Of a stretch of DNA of 64,000 nt, positions 37,206 to 49,570 are shown in pieces; the stretch's first letter is position 1, and each line of letters begins with the position of its first letter. The stretch is from Ascaris suum (Eukaryota; Nematoda; Chromadorea; Rhabditida; Ascarididae). The stretch is from assembly GCA_013433145.1 (NCBI GenBank), contig CM024168.1:18739868-18803867 (forward strand), written 5' to 3'. The position numbers and the translations under genes are program-made. The notes under the pieces were generated by a model, which saw only the letters and a program-made list of their open reading frames with translations, did not search any database and was not told where the DNA came from.

Positions 37206-38656
37206 TAATGTGATGCAATTGGATGAGTTGGGATGCCAAAGATTTCCGAAAAGAGATCGGTTTTTTGGAAAATTCATCAAACGTTTCTTCTCAGTTCATC
37301 TTAATGCATATGTTGATGTGATATTACATTGTTGTTTGTAAGTTACGCATGTCGTATTCACTGACCACGGATTAGTTCCACACACAAATCCACTCTTTCT
37401 GTTTCAATGATGCTTCGACAAAGGCTTGACACTACGCAGCAGAAACACTTCGTTATTTCGCTTCCCAAAATTTCTTAGAAAGAAGCGCTCATGCTTTAAT
37501 CAGTTACACCTCCCAAAATAAATCCATAGTATTCAGCGTGCACCTCGTGCGAAAAATTTCGCTTATGAATTGCCCCAAGCAACATTCAGGTACATGCCTT
37601 CCATGAAACCATTGCTATGAGTGACATAGTTCGTCCGAACGCGAAGGATCATATTACTAAAAGGACCATGTGCTCAATGCTCTTTGAACGTTTTAGGTTG
37701 ACTACTATCCACTTACTGCTGGTGGCAGGTCATTTCTCCCTAAATGCTCATTGCCAACAGACAAAACAATGATAAGGTCAAAATGAATGAATGATGTAAA
37801 GGACGCAAAATTTCTATTTATCCTCAATCCATGTGAAGCTGCGTAAAGCAGGGCTAAAGCATATTATGAATGGATGTTTTAGCATGTACTAGTGAAGAGG
37901 AGTTCCCGCCAACGGGGCGAGGGTGATAACGGTAGAGCTCAGCAGTGCGAAACAAATATATCCAGCGCAGAACGACATCAGACACTTCTGCCAGCGAAGC
38001 GAGAGATATAAAACCTTTGGTCCATTAGTTACGCGTGGCGATATCGAAATACCTTTAAGCGATAGTGCAAAAACAATGCGCTTCTTCCACTTTATTAAGG
38101 GATATTCGTTTTGAAACAATTTGTTAAGAGATGTTCATATTCGAACAAACAGCCAGCTGAGGAATAATGAGATTAGGCGCCTCGTTCGCCGATGGTAGTT
38201 GACTAGTGTGCATTTCTTCCTGCTTCTCACTTTTAGCCACCGGTGCCATATCGGCGATGATCTCGCTATGCTTCTCATGCACTGCTACACGCTAACCTTC
38301 GAGTGCAATGCCCAAACGCAAACACTTCCTTCATTCATCTCGGAACGAGGACCGCATCTGAAACGACTTTTTTTTGACACACGCTGCTGATTGCTCAACT
38401 ACCCCATTATCAAAAAAATAACATGAATGAGTGCAAGGTTGAAAAAGTACTACATTGTTTTATGTCGTCGTTATAAATGTAGTCCAAAATTTTTACACAG
38501 CATTACATCATCCCGGAGCTAGACACATTTGGAGTTCACATCGCGTTCTTTACAGCCTTAGCACTTAGCAGCAGACAGCTTTGATGCAGTTATATGCACC
38601 TTGTGGCCGCTAATAGGAAAATAAGCAAATCATGCACTGAGTTGGAAGCAGCAGGC
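37206..38656. other. GCAT 3' flank and intergenic sequence
   Basis: An AATAAA at 37517-37522 is a possible GCAT polyadenylation signal, although 312 bp beyond the stop. A 76-codon - strand frame at 37889-38119 has no recognisable content. Confidence 0.45.
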
Positions 38657-39198
38657 TCAAATTACATCGAAATCACGTTCCCAGGAAGCCTTTCTGAAAT
38701 AAATATTTGCGAAAATAAAGCCCCCTATCAGAGGAATTGGAGGTGCAGCGAAGTTAAAAATAATAGGGAAATAAAGCACCTTGCGAGGAACAGCTCCTTT
38801 CCCTTGGTAGCGTTAGGTCCTCCAAGCATGGTGTCCGGGATTTCTTGTATCGTATAGACGTAAACGCCATCACCTGGCACTCTTGAGATTCGTTGTGACT
38901 TGAATGTACAGTAAATGATGACAATCTGCGAAGGAAGAACTAGGCCAATGCATGGGGTTGCTCCGAATGGTGCACGACGTGGGCGTGCCATATTGAACGC
39001 AACCGGATGCAGCAGGTGGAAGTTGAACAACCTCGCACACTGTAAAGTTCAATTAGCAAAAGACATATTAAACAGATAGTTTTTATGTGTTAGATTTCCG
39101 GGCATATTTAAACTACCTGGGTTCCTCGGTAACGCTACTGACGATAAATACACGAACATCAAAAGCACAAGAGCAAGGTACGACTGCAGAACTGCCAT
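38657..39198 (-). CDS. Secreted four-cysteine protein, 94 residues, three exons
   Basis: Exon 1 (39198-39117) begins MAVLQSYLALVLLMFVYLSS, a textbook signal peptide with likely cleavage near VALP; exon 2 (39039-38874) and exon 3 (38693-38657, ending TGA) follow. Phases agree at both junctions (1/2 and 2/1). The introns are 77 and 180 nt, with acceptors aactttacag and atttatttcag and donors gtagtt and gtgatg. The mature part (about 70 residues) has four cysteines: VCEVV, SGCVQY, TSCTI and ADCHH, enough for two disulfides; its tail is KASWERDFDVI. A second frame is open over exon 2 but does not join the flanking exons. I recognise no family. Small secreted Cys proteins are common in nematode excretory-secretory sets, but function here is unknown. 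The gene lies 1 kb inside the interstitial telomere tract. Confidence 0.7.
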
Positions 39199-39824
39199 AA
39201 TCGCATCAGTATGAAACCAACTTATGTTGCGATCTTAATTACAAAGCTCTGTTACAGCTTCAGTAGAATGCTGGCAAATACACGCTATCATTTCCAAACA
39301 AAGCCTCATAAACGCTTTAACTAAGCGATAGAATGCCTGAAGAATCTTATTATTTGAAATACCTTGAGTATCTAAGGTCGACAATATCGTGAAAAGTTGT
39401 GCATATGGAAACAAATATTTTTAGATGATGCCGGCCTGCAGTGGGCACTTAGACAGACTGCTGTTTAAAAAGCTGGGCGCATTCTGACTCAATGTTCCCA
39501 CAAATTGCAACCCCTCGCCGATTTTTAGTGAGAGTTCACGCAGAACCCAATACTTGACAACTGCTTTCGCTTCCAGTTTTGAGTGTTCATAAAAACCATC
39601 AAGAAGTTTTCATGCACTGTTGAAGGTCATATGAGTGATCAAGCATTCTGGTTGAGCGTATAAGGCTACACGCATTTAGTAATTCGTAGCTAACCGCTGC
39701 ATGCAATGATGTGAGACATGAAAGATTTGATTACTGCTGTTGATGTGCAAGTTTGTGTTTTCGTTCGAAAATGTTATACTACCTCTTCTTCTGAAAAAAA
39801 TTATGACGTTGGAGAAGCACATAC

Positions 39825-39921
39825 CATCATTCGCCCCGCCTCCTCCCACTAACCCATTCCTTGTTCCAAATGAAGCCACACAGAAGAGCATAGATGATCC
39901 ATCTTCTTGCATCAATGTTAC
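39825..39921 (-). CDS. Candidate exon, 32 codons, unrecognised
   Basis: On the - strand an acceptor (gatcacactcag) precedes a phase-0 segment of 32 codons plus one base ending at gtatgt. It reads VTLMQEDGSSMLFCVASFG and ends in a Gly run (GGGGAND). Downstream, after a strong tttttttcag, the frame would continue only EEVV to a stop, but that intron would be 34 nt, too short to accept readily. Confidence 0.25.
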
Positions 39922-40194
39922 CTGAGTGTGATCGTTAGTCAATTCATGATGGTGGCAGACGTGAGTGTCCTCGAAGACTCCGCACATTATAATTCTTTCC
40001 TTCGTAGTTTTCAAATACGAATGATTCGTTTGGTTGAATGTTCTAAAAGGCTTCATTCTCTGTTCGGTGACCGCTGAAGCAACCGAAAATTATAGCGTCT
40101 ACAGCGAGCCGATAAGTGGGAGGGAAAATTCTGTAATGGGGCGATAAAATGCAGTCACTTTGCAGGAAAGAGTAAAAGCGCGCGAGCAACGTCC

Positions 40195-40235
40195 GGCTTA
40201 GGCTTAGGCTTAGGCTTAGGCTTAGGGGCTTAGGC
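40195..40235 (+). repeat. Interstitial telomere tract (TTAGGC)n
   Basis: A partial unit (ggc), four exact TTAGGC units, one TTAGGGGC variant and one more exact unit. Orientation matches the terminal telomere. The next base starts the 123-bp satellite after a single t. It marks the inner border of the terminal 12.4-kb block. Confidence 0.97.
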
Positions 40236-40236
40236 T

Positions 40237-40791
40237 CAAATTTGATCCAGTTTAGCTGAACTTGCACCACGATAAAGGGCATTTTTTGTGCATTATTCAC
40301 GCAGTTTGAGATTTATTCCATGATCAATTGGAAGGGAATAATTAATCATTTTTTGCTGTCAAATTTGATCCAGTTTAGCTGAACTTGTACCACGATAAAG
40401 GGCATTTTTTGTGCATTATTCACGCAGTTTGAGATTTATTCCATGATCAATTGTAAGGGAATAATTAATCATTTTTTGCTGTCAAATTTGATCCAGTTTA
40501 GCTGAACTCGTACCACGATAAAGGGCATTTTTTGTGCATTATTCACGCAGTTTGAGATTTATTCCATGATCAATTGGAAGGGAATAATTAATCATTTTTT
40601 GCTGTCAAATTTGATCCAGTGTAGCCGAACTTGTACCACGATAAAGGGCATTTTTTGTGCATTATTCGTGCAATTTGAGATTTGTTCCATGATCAATTGG
40701 AAGGGAATAATTAATCATTTTTTGCTGTCAAATTTGATCCAGTTTAGCCGAACTTGTACCACGATAAAGGGCATTTTTTGTGCATTATTTT
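40237..40791 (+). repeat. 123-bp tandem satellite, about 4.5 copies
   Basis: Unit starts at 40237, 40360, 40483, 40606 and 40729 (exact 123-bp period). Units are about 95% or more identical, and the last is cut at 40791. Each contains caaatttgatccagt, cacgataaagggca and ggaataattaatcatttttt. Frames across it repeat themselves and are not genes. Confidence 0.98.
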
Positions 40792-40803
40792 TTTAGCACT
40801 CAG

Positions 40804-41400
40804 AAATTCCTCGTTTACCTTTCTTCCCGAATATTGCCATAGAGCATTAAATCCCATGTCACGGATAATCAAAAAAAAAAAAAAAGAAATAAATCGATCC
40901 AGTCTGAAAAATTTGGTCAAATATATTCGACAACCGTTGATAAAAATAGCTTTAAAGCTGCGATGAATCAAGAGTAAAAGCTGTGTAGAACTAGGTTCCA
41001 CTGTCATCGACGAAATAAAGTTGTGTCGTTAACGTGAAACCCATATGCCGTGAGGAGTAAGAGAAGCTTTTCCCGAACACTTCAGATAAAAGAATCCGTT
41101 TAAGATGGCTCCATAGAACTACTCAGTTAGCTGTGTATGTAGTACTTTTGAGGACGGAATAGGAGATAAAAAATGGATGCAAAACTGGTGTGCGTTGTGC
41201 ATCGTTTACATCGGAACTACAATTCCACGCATCTTTTACTCTTGATTCATCGTGGCTTTAAAGCCATTTTTATCAATGGTTGTCGAATATATTTGAACAA
41301 GTTTTTCAGAGTGGTCGATTTATTTTATTTTTTGGTTATCGGTGATATGGGGTTTAATGCTCTATGGCAGTATTCGGGAAGAAAGGTAAACAAGGAATTT
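40804..41400. repeat. Inverted repeat, arms about 170 bp
   Basis: The reverse complement of 40804-40980 matches 41233-41400 closely (shared words include gattcatcg, ggttgtcgaatatattt, and ttcgggaagaaaggtaaac). The spacer is about 250 bp. The near-identical frames on opposite strands are a consequence of the repeat. A foldback or MITE insertion, or a palindromic junction formed by end fusion, would both give this. Confidence 0.92.
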
Positions 41401-43667
41401 TTTATGTGATGTGCCTCCTTTAAGTCCACTACGGTTGCATGAGTTCGATGCTTCTCATTCGTATGTTGGTGTTGGATTGGACTAATTTTTCGCATCTAAC
41501 CTTGAAGGATATTCATCGGCCGTGAGGTGTTGCCTGTCAGGCCAGTGAGCCTGTAGGTAAGGTTTGCTGAAAGGGAAACAGTTAGTACGGCAGTGGACAA
41601 CGCCTGAATAGAATGCCCCGCTGTGCAAAGGGGAGGGTGTACAAGTCGAACATTGTACCCAAGATGTACATCGGAAAACGGGATGGGGGAGCGCACTCCA
41701 GCGGGATGCTCAGCGTGCGTTCGACTTGGAAACCGCTGCTCCGATGAACAGCGGATGGGACGTATCACGATACGACAGTTAGCGTTGCTGTGATGGTGCG
41801 GATGGGACGCTGTGTGGAAGGAATCGTTGGGTCGTGCAAAACAGCGACTTGCATGAATCTAGCAAGAAGCGGCTATGACCGCAATGATGATATTGGAATG
41901 GTCACAGTTGTCTTCAAGATTCTACAAGTAAGTAACCACTTATAGCAGTTCTGCCGATGATTCAAGCATGTTTTATTTGCGTTTAGTTTGATTCACTGAC
42001 TTCGTAGTCGAAACATTTCGAATGCCACTTCGAACACTTTTTCTTTTGTTGGTTTGGCTATCGGCCTTTTGAGAAACCTTTGGGATGCTCAGAATACATT
42101 TCGGTTAAGCATTCTGGTATAATCAAGGCGCGCCTTCTGCCTCTCCACCTCATGACACGAATGGACGGGGTGGAGAGACCAGTGGCGTTGTCTTGTTTGG
42201 TGGGGAGATGAAGAAATCCGCGTGATTATGTCCAGTGGGTTCTTTTGTTGTGGATGCCGATTTCACGTTACGTCGACTATGCTGGTATTGAGTAGGTGTT
42301 ATGTGAGCTGCAGCAAAGCCATGGGACGTACGCTTTCGTCATTAAGGGTGAGGATTATAAGTTAAGATATATTTAATGTGTTTGTGGTGCTATCATTGCA
42401 GTCCTGCGTGAATTGTGGTGCAGTTTTATCTGTAAAGCAGGATCATCATGATTTGTATATGGGGATAAATGCTGTGTGTTTTGCACTGCCGGCATTCAAT
42501 TATGAGCTGTGTGGGGGCTTGGTAGAATTTTTAGCTCTTAGCATCTGAATTGATAACACTTCAGTTCCATTTGAACCCCTGTTTCACTCTGATGTGAAGG
42601 TTCTATTTGTTCAGTTTGGCGGTCAATTAAAATAATGTCAGCCTTCGAATCACGTGCTTTTTAAAGATCATTCTGTTCACTTATTTCATAAGACTGAGAA
42701 CTTGAATCGCAACAAAATTTTCGTTTTATTGAATGCAGTTAATAAAAGGGTCATGCCGGTGATTGTGTACACTCTGCTGTTGCCGCTGTTGCTGTTTCTA
42801 TCAGCTTTACTGTGAAGTTAGCGGTTTTAGCTCACGTTGGGATTTGACGTTTTGTTTAAGGTGTAGTACGAATTTTAGGAGGTCAATAGAGCGTCTCTAT
42901 CTCGAGGGGAGCGCATTTTTTGCAATTTTGGGCAGGGAGATCGACGTGGAGTGGAAGAGCGATGATCGGCTGGCCGATTTCATGCTCAAATGAGGCGAAT
43001 CTCCAAATGCCTCACCCATGTGACTTATCGACAATCTTCGGTCGAAGGTACATGTCAACGTCGTACGAAGGCAAGTTTTTCTTTCAATTTGGGCAGGCTT
43101 CTTATCTGATTGTGGTACTCAAAAGGCGTACTTTACTGAACTCGGTGGTTTCCTTTGCCAGGCTTCGTTTCAAATACTCTTGCCTTTCAGCTGTGTGCGA
43201 TTAAGAACGGCACATATTGTTTTGAATCAGCCTTGTTTGAAGGCCTACTGAATGCACTTCAGCAGTTCATTTTTATTTAACAGTCTGCGACTCGTTCTAT
43301 CGCAGGATCGGAAATATAGGAGGCGAATGTCGTAATTTTTGATTTATCGGCGCAACCTGCTGAATTGATAAGCGTGGTTATAAAGAGAGTCGACCATATG
43401 CGCCGCTTGCTAACAAATTTTTAGCGACCTTTAAATGGAGTACCCACGATTTTGCTGGTCGGAGCACCAGCTATAGGTGTCTTATATCATCTGGGGAGGG
43501 TAATGTGTGTAATTAAGTGCATCATTTTGCTGTGAGCTTGTTCTTTTATATGTGAATTAAGGTAGATTTCCTGACGAAATCGTTCGTTTCATTTTTTGTT
43601 GTTTGCGTTGATTTAATTATCATTATTTTAGAGATGAGCAACATTATCGGGCGCATAGAGCTTCTTG
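41401..43667. other. GC-rich island and one candidate exon
   Basis: At 41500-41790 the sequence turns GC-rich, unlike its surroundings, and may be the 5' end of a non-LTR element. At 41793-41927 a + frame starts MVRMGRCVEGIVGSC, runs 45 codons and ends at a consensus gtaagt donor (41928). Whether it is a first exon or lies in the element is unclear. A frame at 42868-42993 (FAILGREIDVEWKSDD) has no clear splice context. Confidence 0.35.
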
Positions 43668-44622
43668 ATGGATCCAGTTGATATGGAGTGGAGTCCGTTT
43701 CGAATCCAGAGAGAGTTTGGCGGTTTTCAAACCAATTCACGTAAGTTTTGATAGTACTGATTGTGCTCTTCAGTTGCTAGATTTCTGTTTAAATTAAAAA
43801 AAAAGCACTGCACTGAATTATGACGTAAATACTATTAAGGAATGTTTTAAAAACAGAGGTCTGTTGCTTTTATTTCTTGTCCTGAGAATGCTTAAATCGT
43901 TGGTGGATTTTTTTCGTTGAACGTATACTTGTAAATTTCTGTTGCCTTTCCTCGAAGGAGGTGACCTTTATCGTTTACTGACAGTTCCTCGAGGACGCAT
44001 TTATTGTCGCGGACACGCAGCAAGTAATTTTAATTGCTTCACTTGGTGCAGCAATAAGGGCGCAAAATTGGAGATAACACTGTGTATCTTCTGGGCTTCT
44101 CGCTGAGTGCCACTGACTGCTTTTTGCTAAGAGCTAAGAGCTTGGTCAGGAAGTAGCAAGTATCTGTACTGTCACTTGTTTTGACATAACGTGGGCACTT
44201 GTGTAGTGAAATCGCAAACTGGCAGTAAGAGCAAGAAGGGGAAGCATTGCGGTGAGCTAAGCAAGTGGAGTTTTTTGTCAGATATATCCACTAAATTTCT
44301 GTTGCTTGAAAGGGCGAAGAGGAGTAGTTTCTGTATTTCCGAGTTCCAGCTTACAGGCTGATGTCTAAATATTTCGTGCTTCTGACTAAGTCCGCTGCTT
44401 TTCAGTGATGCTGGTGTATCGATGACTCCATCTGCTCGATTTGCTGACTTAGATGAACATGACACATCTTGGGACGAGGAACACTATCTCGATGCCTTTT
44501 TTTCTTATGTGAGCATGAATTTATATGATGTTCGCTGTTGAATGCTTTGTTTCGCTAGTTTACATTGCCTTTTTATGTGGCATATTTGTTATTGCCGATG
44601 TCATTTTGAAGCGGTACGTACC

Positions 44623-44645
44623 AGGGATCGCGAAAAGCGATCCCT
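44623..44645. repeat. 9-bp perfect hairpin followed by T5
   Basis: agggatcgc, loop gaaaa, gcgatccct, then ttttt. It looks like a bacterial terminator or the end of a Pol III transcript, but no RNA gene was recognised before it; it lies in a CPEB intron. Confidence 0.7.
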
Positions 44646-46032
44646 TTTTGAGAGTGCTACTCAGTAGTGTTGGGGATCGTTTTTTGTTATGCTGTTGACA
44701 CGTGGTAACATTTTAAATTCCGTTGTGCTGTCATTGTGTTATCCTCCTATTTTTTATGATCATTTATTGAATATCGTGCATTGATTGTGACTATGATTCA
44801 TTCAATTACTTCGTGTGTTTCCTTTGTGTCGTTATCATTGCGTGAATTATGATATGATAACTAGCACATCTGTGAATGGAGTATGTGTCTAACAGCCTAA
44901 CCATAACTCACCTTTGTTTTTATTGGCTGGTTCATATTAATTGGAATGTGTCGAGAAAATGGAGGGGGACAGAGAGCGGATTACAAGTGGAATTTGACGG
45001 ACGGACCCTCGTGAGCAGGGCATGTCGGTCTTAGATAGAGCTGCTATCAGTCGACGTAGCGTACACCGCTGCGGTGAGTGAATCTCCCGCGCTCTACTGT
45101 GTGATGGACCTAGCAGCCTGGAGTTGGCTTTGGTGTTTGCGTGATCCCGAGCACCTTCTGAATGAGCGTTTGAAGGTATTGTGCGAAGGGATTGTGTGCG
45201 TGGAAGTACGTCCCACTGCGGAGCTGGAAGCTGCTCTAAACTGCACCTGTCGCAGTGCGCGTATAGCTTTGTTCAGACTAACATTTGACGTGGCAGGATC
45301 GGACAGATCCGAAGCTTGAACTGTTTTAAATTGACTAACGCTGTTGTGAGTGGCAACCGGGCTGTAAGTCTAGTTCTATTGCCCTAGTGTGTGACAGTAC
45401 CGAATGGAGACGGAGCCCGAGTTGCTGTGAAAAGCAAAAAAGAGCAGGTGGTCACGATGAGCTTAATCGTTCACTGATTAGCTACAAAAGCGTTGGTGGC
45501 TATGTGCTTGGCGAGTCCTGCGTGTCCGTCCAACTTGCCACGACGCTTCTTCTCCCCTTCTGAATAATACAGTCATACTTTGAGCTTCACTGATGTTTTA
45601 CCTGCTTGCTGATGCCTAAAACGTTTTCTTCTGAGAACTTTCAACGGCGAGTGAATAATCGCCGAGTTCGTTGCTCTTCAGAGTTTGACTTTTGAAGTGC
45701 GTCCATCGGGAAAAGAAGGAAAGGTAAAGATACTTGACAGTGCTATGTAACTGAAATGGAAATGTGACGGTGACATCTTAAAGGATAACTGTTTTGATGT
45801 GCTGTTTAATTAACATGGGACCATTTCGCTCCCCTTTTTCCTTCAGAAAATTATCAGTTCTATTGGCGTCTGGGGCACTATTGCATTTAACGCTGGCAGC
45901 CCATTTGCGAACCGCGAACGAAGCTGAGCTCGTGCTCACCACTATGTACGCGGGACTACCGTACCCCGCACGCTGCATACCACTATCCGGCAAGTCGACT
46001 ATTTCTAGCAAAAATATGCAAACAACGTCCAC

Positions 46033-46276
46033 ATTTTTTGCTACCATTCAACTCAGAACATCAAATAACGTACGCGTGCAAAATTTCAGCTCAATTGATG
46101 CACCAGAAGTGCATTTTCTGGATGGCCCATCGTTCTCTGCAATAGCTCATCCGGGCATCATAGAAACTCGAAAACTTCTCACAGAAACATGCAGTTTTTT
46201 TGCTGCCATTCAACTCAGAACATCAAATAACGTATGAGTGCAAAATTTCAGCTCAATTGATGCACCAGAAGTGCAA
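46033..46276 (+). repeat. Direct repeat, two ~82-bp copies 162 bp apart, in a CPEB intron
   Basis: Copies at 46033-46114 and 46195-46276 share attcaactcagaacatca and tcagctcaattgatgcacca with few changes. A shorter pair with the word ttgaccac and tcgaact lies just downstream (46341 and about 46408). Confidence 0.88.
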
Positions 46277-49200
46277 AATTTTTTAATGAAATAGGACGGC
46301 TTCGCATTCGTATCCTCTTTCATTTGTTCTTAAGCAATTTTTGACCACGTCGAACTCCCATTGGGGTCAAAAAACTTCCATCACGGGATGCCGTTGTTCA
46401 TTTTCGTTGACCACATATCGAACTTCCAGTGGGGCCGGTAAAGTTGATTATTTGTTTAACTATCATGTGGTTTCCAAACCCGTCTATTTGCCATCTAGAT
46501 ATGCTTATGTGATTGCACTGAGTGCATAGTTGCAAATTGCAGGAATTCGGTAGATATGGCACATGCCATGTGGAGCGGCCAAGCATTCGTTGCTGCTTGC
46601 AACTAAGGGCCCCGGTCAGTGTTCAAAGGCTAGTGGATGCGTATACATTCTTTTCGAGCACGAGGCGTCCGCTAAGAAGCTCATGGAGGAGTGCTCCAAA
46701 GTGCTTGGCTCAGCAGGGGAGTGCTACTTCCGAATAAAAGGTTGCGCGATGAGAATGTCGAAGAGAGACAGGTTGGTTACCTTCCAAATTACAGATTTTG
46801 TTGTAGTACAAAACTTGGTGCACTTGTTTATCTGTAAGCATTAGGAGTTTCACAGTATTAAGTGTAATTTTGGCCAGTTATGTTAGGAGGCGATTAAGGA
46901 GAGGGAACTTGAAGAATACAGCGAATTTTGAAGGATATGAGCGTTCTGCGCTACCCTTATAGACGTGACGTAGAAGAGTGGATGTTGTTCATTGTTGCTG
47001 TTTGTTGGCTTGAAATGAAAAACGACGGACGAGAAAAATGTGCTGTTCCACATTAGTGAGTTTCCACTAGCATTAGATTAATGTAAATGCATTTATCCGT
47101 TCTCGTCAGGATTGATAGAAACAAAGAAAAGATTTATTGAGGTTTCGAATATTCAGTAGGTTCCTGTAGGGGGAGAGAGAGGTAGTTGTGGCAAAGTTTT
47201 GAAGAGAATGATCAGGTTTATTCAGTAAAATAGCCAGTTGTTTAGAGTATGTGAAAGGATTTAATTACAAGAAGCTACGTCGGCGAAATGATGAGGAAAG
47301 TGGGCCTAGATATGAAGCTGATGAGAGTATCTCTGATTCCACGGCATAAGGGACCAATGTTTTCAAAACAGTGAGTAGTTGCAGACATAGATCCTGTAAA
47401 CTGTTTAGCTGAATTTCAGCGGTTGCAACTGCCGATCAAACATAAATCATTTTTCGCGTAATTGTTTCATCTTGCCATTATACAAACTTTCGGGACGCTT
47501 TTTTATGCAAAATATTCAGCTATGTCATTTCAACTTAATTAGCTTGATCAGATATTTACACGCTGAATTTGGCTAATTTTTCGATGGAGATTACACGTGC
47601 GAAAAGCACTTTCAAATGTTTTTCTGAGGTTTTTCTTGGTGCTGCCATTATAACCACACTAATATCTCTAAGGCGAATTCCTTCCCATTTGTTTTCTCCT
47701 CGAGCTGCTGCTTGTGATCACATGCATAGAAGGTCGTGAAAAACGAAAAAAGATGGTAGCAGTTTGCTCTCGAATTGGGGGGAAGTACCAAACAGGATGC
47801 AAGTATTTGAAGATTGCTTCTTTTTCTGCCCTTTTTTCGCCTAGTTTCATGGATTGAAGCGTCTGTATGGAAAGGAATGGTAATGATGATAGAAAAGAGT
47901 GCGATTTGCAACCGGTTATCTGTTGCTGCGCGTTGATCACTTATCTGAGACATAACTGGAAGTCGATATCTTTCCGAACTAACCTAGAAGTTCACTGATT
48001 TCGTAGACGGTTATGCACCTGCCGTGACCCATGCTTTTTTAGGTTCAAGCTATTCCATGGATGGTATCAGGTGCTGTTTAACAAAGCTATCCATGTCCGA
48101 TCGAATCAAAGATGATCGTCTTTGTGGGCGCCCTGCATGGAATGTTAACTGCCAAGGTAAAACGTTGCTTCTTGCCGAGTTCGTGAAGTGAGTCCATCTC
48201 AGCACATTTCAAGTGCAGTTCAATGGGGAAGCAGAAACTTGCAGCGGGTAGGGGAGGTTTGAATACATGAAGCGGGTGGAACTCCTGTTTGTTCGGAAAT
48301 GCTAACACGTTGATTATTGGGAAGTTTTTTTGCACAAGTATGTGACAACTCTTCGTGATTGATCGTCCTCGAATGTGGGGGTGGGCTCGCTGTTACTCCT
48401 TAATGAACAGGGATTTGAGACAGAGGAAAATATTTCAGTGGGCTTGTTCGATAGCTATGAACAATGGTGGAATCCTTTGAGATGTACGAAATATGCGCTG
48501 ATTCAGTACCCTAGGGCGGGATTGTGCTGCTATGGGGCTTATTTCATTGATTCAGTACGTCATCATCTAAGTCATTTGCTTGAATATGTCTTTTAGAATC
48601 ACTGAATACGAAGAGTTTTGTTAGAGAACGCAGATGAACTTTTTCATGATGATTTCGTTTAGCTGCTAGCTTTATTTCATCATATTGAAGTAATGATGTT
48701 GGAGCCCGTACGCTTTTTCAGCGTTTTTTAAAACTAGATTCCCAAAAGCGGCAAAACGGTAGCATTGAATTCTGACATCAGCTCCATGCCATTATTTCGG
48801 ACATTCTGGTGTTTTCCTGTGCACCAACTCTTTTTCAAGAACGCGTTGTAGTGCAATCTAGGCGATACGAAAAGAATGAGTTCATGCACTTGAACCCGCG
48901 TTGTGGAAGCTTCTAAAAGTTAGGAGGGAAACGAATGCTACTTAGCGATGCTAGCTTGACGCTGCGCAGTAAATGACGTTACGTATTTAAGAGGGTGGCG
49001 CATATGAAAACTTGATCGATCATAAAGCCATTGGGAGAGAGGTGCCATTTTGAGATGGGTTTAGCAACGACGCTGATGATTTTGCTGGAAGGCTTTTATT
49101 TTGGTTGTTCTGGTAGAGTAGACAACGGCACTGATATCTGAGGCACTTTGTTGTCTTTTCCAGTGCAATTCAGGGAAGAAGGACGGATCATACCGCCATG

Positions 49201-49424
49201 CCAAGAGGGAAGTTGAGGCCGAATGGGTTATGCGGCTCGTTTAGCTAATGTTGGTGCTCTGATGGGTTTCTGTTTCAGTATTGTACAAACGAACAGTAAA
49301 GACGCCCGTTATAAGTACTCTGGGATTCAAAACCCCAAACCAGCGAGGTCTGGCACCATCCCCGACAGCTCCAAGCAGTAGAATATTGTTGTATATTAAA
49401 GATGGCGTAGGAGGCCTCAAAAGA

Positions 49425-49570
49425 GGGGGGGGGGGGATACAAAGTGTTGCTGTCAAGAATGACGGTCCTGAGGACGAGGACAGGTTCGGGGTGCAGGGTT
49501 GATGGGTTTTAGTGTCGGGGATTGAGTATTCTCAGCAGTGCTTTTGAGAGGTGGGGAGGGGGGGAGGGGG
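49425..49570 (+). repeat. G-runs with G-quadruplex potential
   Basis: A run of 12 G at 49425-49436, and at 49553-49570 tracts of 4, 7 and 5 G separated by single A. The second can fold as a G-quadruplex. Both lie on the same strand as the G-rich telomere strand, inside the large CPEB intron. Confidence 0.8.

Noticed and set aside
40043..40300. Open frame rich in Leu-Ser repeats on the - strand
   Set aside because: The Leu-Ser run is the interstitial TTAGGC tract translated from the C-rich strand; not a gene.
40566..41007. Open frames of 70-87 codons on both strands near 40.6-41.0 kb
   Set aside because: They are repeated translations of the 123-bp satellite and of the arms of the inverted repeat.
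42868..42993. Segment FAILGREIDVEW that resembles part of CPEB RRM1
   Set aside because: RRM1 is already accounted for at 45.1 and 46.5 kb in the right order, and this segment ends in a stop without a donor; likely chance.
44623..44645. Hairpin plus T-run as a Pol III or bacterial-type terminator
   Set aside because: No A/B boxes or RNA gene precede it and the context is a CPEB intron; recorded only as a repeat.
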